DNA of 5,108 nucleotides from Methanoregulaceae archaeon (GCA_013331415.1 DUGL01000025.1:1-5108), one strand, 5' to 3'; shown: positions 1 through 5,005, counted from the first letter of the stretch. Notes: generated by a model not told the origin, from the sequence alone. Made by a program: numbers and translations.

Positions 1-738
1 GCGACCAAGGTCATATCGGTGATCGAATCGGTCCTGATGCTCAGTGTACTTGCTGCGATCTGGGTCAGGGATCTCCAGGCACTCACGGTGTTCTTCGGTA
101 TCATTGGTGCCGGCGTGGCGATCGCACTCCAGGACGTGCTCAAGAATTTTGCGGGAAGCCTGACCATCATCCTTACCAGGGTATACGGTGTGGGCGATCG
201 GATCGAGATTGATGGAAGGTACGGGGATGTCATGGACATCGGGATCATGAACACGATCCTGATGGAGATCAGGGAATGGGTTGCCGGCGACCAGCCGACC
301 GGTCGCCTGATCATCATCCCGAATGGGCAGGTGATCACAAAATCGGTCCAGAACTTCTCCCGGGACCACAGTTTCCTCTGGGACGAGATCCAGATCCCGG
401 TCACCTACGAGAGCGACTGGAGACGGGCAATCGAGATCCTGACCGGGATCGCCCAGCAGGAGACTGGCGAGATCTCGAAGGTGGCAGAGATCGAGATCGA
501 GCGGATTGGAGAGAAGTATTTCCTTCCGAAGAAAGATATCCAGCCCGCCGTGTATGTCACCATCACGGACAACTGGATCCTCCTCTCGGTCCGGTTCGTC
601 ACCTACGTGCGGGAACGGCGGGTGGTGCGGGCACGCCTGAACAGGCTCATCCTCGAGGCGTTTGAACAGGAGGACGGGATCACCATAGCCTCAGAGACCA
701 TGGATGTGCAGATAGCAGAACGGAAAGCGCTGAAGTGA
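1..738 (+). CDS. MscS-family mechanosensitive ion channel (3' part; 5' end outside window)
   Basis: This is the C-terminal 245 residues of a small-conductance mechanosensitive channel, a membrane pore that opens under tension to release solutes during hypo-osmotic shock. The frame is open from base 1 with no stop upstream, so the gene enters from the left; the GTG at 19 falls inside a membrane segment and is unlikely to be the true start. Fragment residues 7-22 are the end of a hydrophobic helix. Residues 30-58 match the Gly/Ala-rich pore helix TM3 (GIIGAGVAIALQDVLKNFAG). The beta domain follows with the GVGDRIEIDGRYGDV stretch (63-77) and the family hallmark IIIPNG (104-109), then the alpha/beta vestibule domain with NFSRD. 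The missing part should hold TM1 and TM2. It ends with TGA at 736-738 and nothing overlaps it. Family assignment is secure; which MscS subfamily, and the gating properties, cannot be told. Confidence 0.95.
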   Translation, partial: ATKVISVIESVLMLSVLAAIWVRDLQALTVFFGIIGAGVAIALQDVLKNFAGSLTIILTRVYGVGDRIEIDGRYGDVMDIGIMNTILMEIREWVAGDQPTGRLIIIPNGQVITKSVQNFSRDHSFLWDEIQIPVTYESDWRRAIEILTGIAQQETGEISKVAEIEIERIGEKYFLPKKDIQPAVYVTITDNWILLSVRFVTYVRERRVVRARLNRLILEAFEQEDGITIASETMDVQIAERKALK

Positions 739-1042
739 GGGGAGGAGGCCGGTATACACCCGGGAGTGCCCCCCCCTCAAAGATTCTCACGGGATACGAC
801 CATACCGGAGCTGAAACAGGAAGAGACCTTATTTCTGGGAATGCTCCCATTCTCTTTCTCCTGCCAGTACTGGTCACATCGGTATCAGAACCTGAGGAGG
901 CGTGCATTGATTGCCACGATCACGGTAGATACCGACATCAGGAGCGCGCCAACCGCTGTGAGGTTCCTCATGACTTTTATGAGATATATCCATAGAGCCA
1001 GTCCCCTGAGGTTCGGGTATCAGAGAGTCCCTCTTCCTCCCC
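739..1042. other. Intergenic stretch without a secure gene
   Basis: Between the MscS stop and the TATA-like palindrome at 1043 there is no ORF with family-like sequence on the plus strand; the two plus-strand frames that cross it have no recognisable motif. A C-rich run lies near 770-776 and no convincing terminator hairpin follows MscS. The only candidate coding sequence is the short hydrophobic minus-strand ORF at 885-971, listed separately. It could be a remnant of a lost gene. Confidence 0.5.
885..971 (-). CDS. Possible 28-residue single-pass membrane miniprotein
   Basis: An ATG on the minus strand at 971 opens a 28-codon frame ending in TGA at 885-887. The peptide starts MRNLTAVGALLMSVSTVIVA and ends with a basic ARLLRF tail, so it would form one membrane helix with positive charges at both ends. 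The frame stays hydrophobic for about 16 codons upstream of the ATG (LRGLALWIYLIKV) before a TGA, with no ATG, GTG or TTG there. No Shine-Dalgarno sequence is visible before the ATG. The palindromic TATA-like box at 1043-1053 would place transcription start near 1022 and a leader of about 50 nt. It matches no family I recognise. It may be a real small membrane protein, the tail of a decayed gene, or chance. Confidence 0.28.
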   Translation of the reverse strand: MRNLTAVGALLMSVSTVIVAINARLLRF

Positions 1043-1053
1043 GTATTTAATAC
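1043..1053 (+). promoter_or_regulatory. Palindromic TATA-like box (putative archaeal promoter of the GNAT unit)
   Basis: The sequence GTATTTAATAC is the only strongly AT-rich element in a GC-rich gap. It resembles an archaeal box A. Read on the plus strand, it predicts transcription start near 1073-1076, about 30 nt before the ATG at 1106 and 200 nt before the GNAT gene. Because it is a perfect inverted repeat around one central base (GTATT-T-AATAC), it could equally serve the minus strand or act as a protein-binding site. Confidence 0.45.
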
Positions 1054-1105
1054 CTTGCTGCAAGGCCGGATAGGTTCAAGCCCGGACCCGTATAACAGTA
1101 CTCCC

Positions 1106-1273
1106 ATGAAACAGGAGGAGGCCGGATGGGTGATTGCTGTCGGGGCAGCCCTGGTCGTCCCCTGGAAGGGAACACCGGACCCGGAGGTATCGGCGGGTAT
1201 CGTCAGCGAATGCCCCATTGTTATCAGGGTGAACCCTCCCGAAAACCCTGACCATTCCTGCCTTTTACGGTGA
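1106..1273 (+). CDS. Doubtful 55-residue ORF directly upstream of GNAT gene
   Basis: A frame from ATG at 1106 to TGA at 1271-1273 encodes 55 residues beginning MKQEEAGWVIAVGAALVVPW. A TTG at 1055 in the same frame would extend it by 17 residues, but that would overlap the expected promoter region. It resembles no family I know and has no clear membrane segment beyond a short hydrophobic patch (residues 9-19). Its third codon positions are about two-thirds G or C, which does not separate coding from chance in such DNA. In favour: it starts about 30 nt after a predicted transcription start, and its stop codon is embedded in the ribosome-binding site of the GNAT gene, the arrangement expected for translational coupling or a leader ORF. 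No strong Shine-Dalgarno sequence precedes its ATG. Confidence 0.33.
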   Translation: MKQEEAGWVIAVGAALVVPWKGTPDPEVSAGIVSECPIVIRVNPPENPDHSCLLR

Positions 1274-1274
1274 T
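1269..1274 (+). promoter_or_regulatory. Ribosome-binding site GGTGAT of the GNAT gene
   Basis: GGTGAT complements the conserved 3' end of archaeal 16S rRNA (AUCACCUCC) and stands three bases before the ATG at 1278. It fixes the GNAT start. It also contains the TGA stop of the upstream 55-codon ORF, so ribosomes ending there would sit on the site. Confidence 0.6.
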
Positions 1275-1277
1275 CCC

Positions 1278-1811
1278 ATGATTGGTCCAGGCCTGCTGAA
1301 GAGCTCACGGCTGGATATCATACCAGCCACCGTTGACCTCTACCGCCTGGAGCTGGAATACCGTGAAGGTCTTGCCTCGGCCCTTGATGCGGTTGTCCCG
1401 CCAGAATGGCCTCCTGAGCAGGTTACGCGAGAAGTGATCGAAGAGTTCATCGCCCGGATGATGACTGAGCCCGGACGCATGTCCGGATTCTACTGGGTGC
1501 TCCGGGGCGACGGGAGCTGTTCCCGGATACTGATAGGGAGCGGGGGGTTTCTGCTGCATAATGACGGGGTGATGGAGCTTGGTTACTCGGTCCTCCCGGA
1601 ATGGCAGGGGAAAGGGTATACCACGGAAGCGGTCGGGATACTGGTTGATTGGGCGTTCACCTGTGCCCATGCACGGATTATCGTTGCCTGTACCTATCCC
1701 CACATCACCGGATCGATCCGGGTGCTTGAGAAGAACGGGTTCCAGGTCATCGGGGACGGCCCGCTGGAGGGGACCATCGCCTATGAAAAACACCGGCGGT
1801 CTGCCCGCTAG
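1278..1811 (+). CDS. GNAT-family N-acetyltransferase (RimJ/RimL-like)
   Basis: The 177-residue product is a soluble, single-domain acetyltransferase that would move the acetyl group of acetyl-CoA to an amine; the acceptor is unknown. The N-terminal part (about 6-50) has the RLDIIPATVDLYRLELE strand-helix start and the VPPEWPPE segment seen in a common subgroup of these enzymes. The core has LIGSGGF (85-91), then ELGYSVLPEWQGKGYTTEA (100-118), whose Q-G-K-G-Y at 110-114 is the pyrophosphate-binding loop of motif A. SIRVLEKNGF (146-155) is the usual motif B end. Length is normal for the family. The ATG at 1278 is preceded by GGTGAT. A UbiA prenyltransferase frame follows at once, either overlapping the end by 29 bases or starting 25 bases after the stop, so the two are probably one transcript. 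Substrates proposed by homology would range from protein N-termini to small amines; the sequence does not decide. Confidence 0.93.
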   Translation: MIGPGLLKSSRLDIIPATVDLYRLELEYREGLASALDAVVPPEWPPEQVTREVIEEFIARMMTEPGRMSGFYWVLRGDGSCSRILIGSGGFLLHNDGVMELGYSVLPEWQGKGYTTEAVGILVDWAFTCAHARIIVACTYPHITGSIRVLEKNGFQVIGDGPLEGTIAYEKHRRSAR

Positions 1812-1836
1812 TCCCTGCTGTTTTCCAGACCGGGGC

Positions 1837-2751
1837 ATGCTCTCTCTCCTGGTCACGATCGGGAGACCGCACTTTGTCTTTGCCGGGTTTTTCCTCTTCC
1901 TGCTGGGTGCACTCTTCGCTCTCTGCACCGGGATCCCCTTCAATCCGGGGAGGTTCCTGTGGGGGTATGCTCTCATGGCATGTGCCCATATGAGCGTCAG
2001 TTACACAAACGAGTACTATGACCGTCATGCTGACGACCCGGATGCCCGTTCCCCGGTCTCCGGGGGATCCGGCATCCTCCCGGTGCGGCCTGAACTCGCC
2101 GGCCATGTACGGAGGCTTGCCGTCCTGCTCTCTGTCGCATCCTTCCTCCTCGCTGCCGGGTTCGTGCTGTCCTTTTCGTGGACACCCCTCCTGATCCCGT
2201 TCGTGCTGGCCGGTCTTTTCCTCTCATGAGGCTACTCGGCCCCGCCTTTCCGCTTCTGCAGCCGGGGTCTTGGTGAGCTCGCATCCCTGCTCGCGTTCGG
2301 ATTCTTCCTGCCCGGGAGCGGGTACCTTGTGATGGCAGGAACAATCGACCGCGGATTTCTCCTCTTCTCCGTACCCCTGCTCTTCCACGGCCTCTTCTTC
2401 ATCCTGAGCGTGGGAGCTGTGCCTGACCGGGAAGTTGATCTCAGGTCAGGGAAACGGAACATGGTCACGAGGTTCGGGCGGGGGAGGACACGGCTCGCCA
2501 TTGCCGGGACAGCCGTGGTTGTTCTCATCATCTGCCTCGCCTTCTGGCTCGGGCATCTGCTGTATCCCTGCCCGGCCGGGGGATTCGTCCTGGCATCGTT
2601 GTTCCCACTCGCGGCCGGCAGTACCGGATTCCTCCGGTCTTCTGACGAACGGGAAGGAATCTGCAGGGAAGCAGCCCTGAACATCGGATCACTGACCGCC
2701 TTTGCTGTCTGCAGTTGCATCATCATCGCAGGAATGGGAGTTCCCGCATAG
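1837..2751 (+). pseudogene. UbiA-family (MenA-like) prenyltransferase interrupted by an in-frame TGA
   Basis: UbiA enzymes are multi-pass membrane proteins that attach an isoprenoid chain to an aromatic or polar acceptor, using two Asp-rich motifs to hold Mg-diphosphate. Read through, this frame gives 304 positions, the normal family length. It has RPHF at 10-13, a first helix, the first motif NEYYDRHADD (58-67), SPVSGGSGILP (72-82), GYSAPPF (132-138), RGLGELASLLAFG (143-155), the second motif DREVD (197-201) followed by SGKRNM, and further helices to the TAG at 2749. Codon 131 (2227-2229) is TGA. Both halves are in the same frame, so this is a nonsense codon and not a frameshift; one base change from TGG (Trp) would explain it. 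The first possible restart (GTG 2329, ATG 2332) lies after the conserved YSAPP and RGLGEL motifs, so a separate second protein is unlikely. ATG 1783, overlapping GNAT, is an alternative start with GGAGG 12 bases before it. The acceptor substrate is unknown. Confidence 0.85.
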
Positions 2752-3043
2752 CAGTGCGGCCAACCAGTACACGCAAGGGGGGATTCCTGGTGCGGGGTGA
2801 AAGGGCAGGGGCGGTTCCCCGGTTCTTTTCAGGCACGGGACGAACTCCTTTCGGTGACTGCAGCTCGTCTGCCCGTGCACATCCCTGGATATCTGCCGGA
2901 TCTGCCCGCCTCCCGCATCTGCCACCACCCCTGACCGGGCTCATCCGGGCATCCATCAGCCAGTCCGGTCACGGGAGTTGAGTCCGCCCACGCATACCTC
3001 CCCTGCCAGGAAATTGATGGGTCTCCTGAGGGATTCAGCGGTA
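2752..3043. other. GC-rich intergenic spacer without a recognisable gene
   Basis: Frames on both strands are arginine-, proline- and serine-rich shadows with no family-like sequence. The stretch holds a weak terminator-like hairpin near 2808-2829, three copies of ATCTGCC (2891, 2900, 2917), and at its right end the promoter of the zinc-ribbon gene. I see no RNA gene with certainty. Confidence 0.55.
2808..2829 (+). terminator. Weak terminator-like hairpin after the UbiA frame
   Basis: GGGG at 2808-2811 can pair with CCCC at 2817-2820 around a five-base loop, and a T-rich run (TTCTTTT, 2823-2829) follows after two bases. It lies 57 bases past the UbiA stop, a plausible place for transcription to end. 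The stem is only four pairs, so support is thin; in archaea the T-rich run alone may be the active part. Confidence 0.25.
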
Positions 3044-3060
3044 CAAAAGAACCTATTTAC
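3044..3060 (+). promoter_or_regulatory. Archaeal promoter (BRE plus TATA box) of the zinc-ribbon/TM2 gene
   Basis: A purine-rich stretch (AAAAGAA, 3045-3051) resembling the TFB-recognition element is followed by the AT-rich TATTTA at 3054-3059. Counting about 26 bases from its centre puts transcription start at 3082-3083, exactly the A of the ATG, so a leaderless message is predicted. This also favours ATG 3083 over longer in-frame starts. Confidence 0.55.
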
Positions 3061-3082
3061 CTGCAGATTTCGAAGATCATGC

Positions 3083-3505
3083 ATGCACGAGACAGTCTGC
3101 GAATCCTGCGGTGCTGTGCTCAGGGATAATGACACGTTCTGTGAACGCTGCGGGGCCCTGGCTCCTGTACCCGGGGGGGCAGCCGCACCAGGTTCTCCCA
3201 CGGAAAAGAACGCAGCCCTTGCCGCACTCTATTCCTTTATCATTGCCGGCATGGGCCAGGTCTACAACGGGCATACCCTGAAGGGGGTAGCGATCTTCCT
3301 GGGGACGCTCGTCGGGATCGTGGTCTTCGTGATCCCGGGGCTGCTCATCTGGATATTCGGGATCTACGATGCCTATACCACGGCAAAAAAGATGAATGCC
3401 GGCACGATCCCCTACAAAGCCACCGATACCTCGACGATGATCGGGTTCGTGGTTGCCATCGTCATCCTGGTCGTGCTGGCGTTTGCACTCGAATTCTCCC
3501 TGTAA
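3083..3505 (+). CDS. Zinc-ribbon and TM2-domain membrane protein
   Basis: The 140-residue product begins with a zinc ribbon whose cysteines are C6, C9, C20 and C23 (CESCG then CERCG), followed by a Pro/Gly/Ala linker (about 26-38). The TM2 domain comes next: KNAALAALYSFIIAGMGQVY with the typical G-Q-x-Y-N-G turn, a second helix, and the closing IPGLLIWIFGIYDAYTTA. A third hydrophobic helix (about 118-138) ends the protein at a TAA. The ribbon probably faces the cytoplasm. TM2 proteins with a zinc ribbon are common in archaea and bacteria, but their function is not established. The frame is open further upstream to 2978, but residues coded there look non-protein-like and the promoter lies inside, so ATG 3083 is chosen. 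It is a single-gene unit that converges on the mazF-like gene, 149 bases away. Confidence 0.9.
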   Translation: MHETVCESCGAVLRDNDTFCERCGALAPVPGGAAAPGSPTEKNAALAALYSFIIAGMGQVYNGHTLKGVAIFLGTLVGIVVFVIPGLLIWIFGIYDAYTTAKKMNAGTIPYKATDTSTMIGFVVAIVILVVLAFALEFSL

Positions 3506-3602
3506 TCGGTCCTGCAGGCAGCGGTGGTCGCGGACCCTCCCCCTCACCCACTTCTCGCTGCAACCTTTGATCCACTCGCGGCAGGGACGCCCGGATCAGG
3601 GA

Positions 3603-3619
3603 GATGTTCGCCGGACATC
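3603..3619. other. Hairpin between convergent genes
   Basis: GATGTTC and GGACATC form a seven-pair stem (one G-U pair on the RNA) around a three-base loop. It lies between the stop of the zinc-ribbon gene (3505) and the stop of the mazF-like gene (3655). It could help end either transcript, but no T tract follows the stem in either direction, so it is not called a terminator. Confidence 0.3.
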
Positions 3620-3654
3620 CCCCATCCCGGCTGCCCCCCGATGAGTCTTTTCCG

Positions 3655-3969
3655 TCACGGGAGCAGTTCGCGTATCGCCTCTTCAGAAAGCCGCCCCTTC
3701 TTCCCCACGACATCTGCTGCCCTGATCGTACATATCCGGGTGGTGAGCAGGTAACTCTCACCGGAGAGAGACAGCCCGCCTTCAGAAAAATCGGTGAGGG
3801 AGAGCGGGACCACCGGGCCCTCGAATGGCGGGCTCCCCGAGACCGGGCTGACCACCAGGTCACTTCGCCCCCGCGTGCCGAGGACCACGACCGGCCGGGT
3901 CTTCTGCCCCCTGCCCGGTGCGATGCAGAGCGGGGCGAGGAGGACATCACCCCGGAAGTAGGAACCCAT
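3655..3969 (-). CDS. PemK/MazF-family toxin-like protein
   Basis: The 104-residue product matches the small beta-barrel PemK/MazF fold. Members are usually ribosome-independent or sequence-specific endoribonucleases, the toxin part of type II toxin-antitoxin pairs. Visible are the start strand YFRGDVLLAPL (4-14), the loop and strand KTRPVVVLG (23-31) with the conserved Arg25-Pro26, SPVSGS (41-46), where Ser44 falls at the position of the catalytic Thr/Ser of the family, PLSLTDFSEGGL (55-66), and the RICTI...GKKGRLSEEAIREL tail (78-102). All core elements are present, so the protein looks intact. ATG 3969 is chosen because the fold begins right after it; a GTG at 3990 would add seven residues (MFDTLDC). 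Neither has a good Shine-Dalgarno sequence. It lies 198 bases downstream of the ykgJ-like gene on the same strand. No recognisable antitoxin is adjacent. Toxicity and RNA cleavage are inferred from family only. Confidence 0.85.
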   Translation of the reverse strand: MGSYFRGDVLLAPLCIAPGRGQKTRPVVVLGTRGRSDLVVSPVSGSPPFEGPVVPLSLTDFSEGGLSLSGESYLLTTRICTIRAADVVGKKGRLSEEAIRELLP

Positions 3970-4171
3970 GCAATCCAGAGTATCGAACACCAGGAACGAT
4001 AAGGTGTTCGAAGCAGGATGACCAGACCGCCCCGGATGGTTCCTGGGGAGATAGATCCCTCTGCCGGTTGCGGTGCAGGAGCTCCCGGAGGTTCATCGAT
4101 AGCAGAGGATACCTGCCGCAGCTCGCGGCCAGGAACCCCATGGACGGGGCCTGCATCCTGCCGCAACTCAC
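3947..4171 (-). CDS. Unrecognised 74-codon frame in the antitoxin position
   Basis: A frame starts with GTG at 4171, overlapping the TGA of the ykgJ-like gene (GTGA), and runs into the start of the mazF-like gene, ending at 3947-3949. Size, strand and both overlaps are what an antitoxin gene before a MazF toxin would show. The first two thirds have mostly G or C in third codon positions, as in the real genes here; the last third does not. The sequence itself (inner start MNLRELLHRNRQRDLSPQEP, ATG near 4096) resembles no AbrB, ribbon-helix-helix or Phd-type antitoxin that I know. It may be a novel or decayed antitoxin, or chance. Confidence 0.2.
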   Translation of the reverse strand: MSCGRMQAPSMGFLAASCGRYPLLSMNLRELLHRNRQRDLSPQEPSGAVWSSCFEHLIVPGVRYSGLHGFLLPG

Positions 4172-4650
4172 CAGACTACCGTGTACCCGAACCGCTGCAG
4201 GATCCTGATCACTTTCCGGGTCCAGGCATCCCTGTCGTCCACATCAAGGTCCCGGATATGGTACTCCCAGATCGTGCGCAGGATGTCATCCTCGCACGCG
4301 AGATACGTGCCGGTCATCACCCTCCCTGCCCGCCTCCCCCGTGCATCGAGGATCAGCAGACGCCAGCATCTGTACTCCAGGCAGATCTCCGGCCAGGTCG
4401 GGTACACCGTGCAGTATCCCTTCCGTTCTGCGTCATCGTACCGGAAGAACGGGCAGGCATGGGGCCACCGGTCAAAGATACTCCGATCCTGGAAGCGGTA
4501 AAGCATCCGGTCTGCAACCCGGGACCGGGTCACTTCGCCGGTGTACTCGTTCCTGATCAGGTATTCCTGGTTACCGCAGGCTGCCTTGATCACGTGGACA
4601 TAGCCCATCTCCGTGCAGCACTCCCCGCACTGCTGGCAGTAGAACGGCAT
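4168..4650 (-). CDS. YkgJ-family cysteine-cluster protein
   Basis: The 160-residue soluble protein has the pattern of the YkgJ (CxxCxxCC) family, thought to bind zinc or an iron-sulfur cluster; its biochemical role is not established. The N-terminus carries C5-x2-C8-x2-C11-C12 (YCQQCGECC), and the second cluster lies at C66-P (PHACPFF), C80 (GYCTVYPTWP) and C90/C95 (EICLEYRC), which is the usual order of the family. C25 and C119 are extra cysteines. After about residue 100 an Asp-rich helical tail (DLDVDDRDAW) leads to the end. ATG 4650 is right because the first cysteine motif begins four residues later. It is divergent from the pspC-like gene and upstream of the mazF-like gene on the same strand. 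A weak TATA-like box lies at 4684-4690. Confidence 0.9.
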   Translation of the reverse strand: MPFYCQQCGECCTEMGYVHVIKAACGNQEYLIRNEYTGEVTRSRVADRMLYRFQDRSIFDRWPHACPFFRYDDAERKGYCTVYPTWPEICLEYRCWRLLILDARGRRAGRVMTGTYLACEDDILRTIWEYHIRDLDVDDRDAWTRKVIRILQRFGYTVVW

Positions 4651-4656
4651 TGTGGC

Positions 4657-4673
4657 AGCTCGGGAGAGCTCGG
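4657..4673. repeat. Two 7-bp direct repeats, 10 bp apart, before ykgJ-like gene
   Basis: AGCTCGG occurs at 4657-4663 and again at 4667-4673, a spacing of exactly one DNA turn. The pair lies 7-23 bases before the ATG of the ykgJ-like gene, at the predicted transcription start for that gene, so it could be an operator or a leader structure (AGCTC and GAGCT can also pair as a five-pair stem around GGGA). Confidence 0.4.
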
Positions 4674-4683
4674 CTGAACGATG

Positions 4684-4690
4684 CCATAAG
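4684..4690 (-). promoter_or_regulatory. Weak TATA-like box for the ykgJ-like gene
   Basis: On the minus strand the sequence reads CTTATGG. It would place transcription start near 4661, about 11 bases before the ATG at 4650. An alternative is the A/T-rich AAAATAAAAG read from the opposite strand of the pspC promoter (4734-4743), which would give a leader of about 55-60 bases. Confidence 0.25.
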
Positions 4691-4730
4691 CGTTGGTATT
4701 CGATCCCGGATGATGAGGGAGGGCGAGGAG

Positions 4731-4746
4731 AATTCTTTTATTTTTT
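4731..4746 (+). promoter_or_regulatory. Archaeal TATA box of the pspC-like gene
   Basis: The T-rich CTTTTATTTTTT run (4735-4746) after GAGGAGAA is the most AT-rich element nearby. Its centre lies about 26 bases before the ATG at 4765, so the message is predicted to be leaderless, like that of the zinc-ribbon/TM2 gene. This favours ATG 4765 over the in-frame GTG at 4759. Confidence 0.55.
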
Positions 4747-4764
4747 CCCGATGATCTTGTGTGC

Positions 4765-4983
4765 ATGAAACGGTTATATCGCTCGCGAAGCGACCGGCTG
4801 CTTGGCGGCATCTGCGGAGGGCTGGGCACCCACTTTGACACGGATCCCAACCTCATCCGGATCATCTGGATCGTACTCTCCCTCCTCTCCATCGGCATCG
4901 GGGTGATCGCGTACATCGCTGCCTGGATCATCATCCCCGAAGAACCGGAAGCAGGTGACATCGTCACGGGGATCCAGGACTGA
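4765..4983 (+). CDS. PspC-domain small membrane protein
   Basis: The 72-residue product is almost entirely a PspC domain. It opens with MKRLYRSRSDRLLGGICGGL, the typical basic start plus G-G-x-C-G-G-L turn, then GTHFDTDPNLIRIIWI (21-36), a membrane helix of about 25 residues (33-57), and the closing AAWIIIPEE (52-60). In bacteria such as E. coli, PspC is an inner-membrane sensor that releases the phage-shock response under membrane stress; single-domain archaeal versions are common but unstudied, and no pspA-like gene is in the window. The protein is shorter than bacterial PspC and lacks its long C-terminal domain. A predicted promoter gives a leaderless message starting at the ATG. A short hairpin with five T residues follows the stop directly. 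Confidence 0.9.
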   Translation: MKRLYRSRSDRLLGGICGGLGTHFDTDPNLIRIIWIVLSLLSIGIGVIAYIAAWIIIPEEPEAGDIVTGIQD

Positions 4984-5005
4984 ATCCCCGGAGCACGGGA
5001 TTTTT
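4984..5005 (+). terminator. Hairpin with T tract right after pspC-like gene
   Basis: ATCCC (4984-4988) pairs with GGGAT (4997-5001) around an eight-base loop, and the run TTTTT (5001-5005) follows. It begins at the base after the TGA stop. The stem is short, but stem, T tract and position together suggest the end of the transcript. Confidence 0.45.

Noticed and set aside
881..1024. GGTATCAGA and CCTGAGG each occur twice (881-897 and 1005-1024)
   Set aside because: The order of the two words is swapped between copies and the spacers differ, so they form neither a clean direct nor inverted repeat; probably chance.
1072..1090. GGTTCAAGCCCGG, like the T-arm of a tRNA
   Set aside because: The bases on either side of the would-be T loop do not pair (ATAGG against CCGGA), and no acceptor, D or anticodon arms lie upstream.
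874..1308. 144-codon open frame on the minus strand
   Set aside because: It has no family-like sequence, overlaps the well-supported GNAT start, and has irregular composition; a shadow frame.
2329..2751. Second half of the UbiA frame as an independent gene starting at GTG 2329
   Set aside because: Conserved UbiA sequence continues in frame upstream of 2329 to the TGA, so this is the tail of one interrupted gene.
2752..2830. Archaeal selenocysteine insertion element after the UbiA frame
   Set aside because: No hairpin with the expected purine internal loop was found by eye, and selenocysteine use is not known in the suggested group.
3462..4166. 234-codon open frame on the minus strand
   Set aside because: It covers the mazF-like gene in another frame and is rich in Arg, Ser, Gly and Pro without motifs, as expected of a shadow in GC-rich DNA.
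4018..4677. 219-codon open frame on the plus strand
   Set aside because: It is antisense to the ykgJ-like gene, whose complete cysteine motifs show the coding strand; its product has no recognisable features.
4708..4718. ATGATGA, like a C box of a C/D guide RNA
   Set aside because: No CTGA D box follows at a suitable distance, and the stretch is the pspC promoter region.
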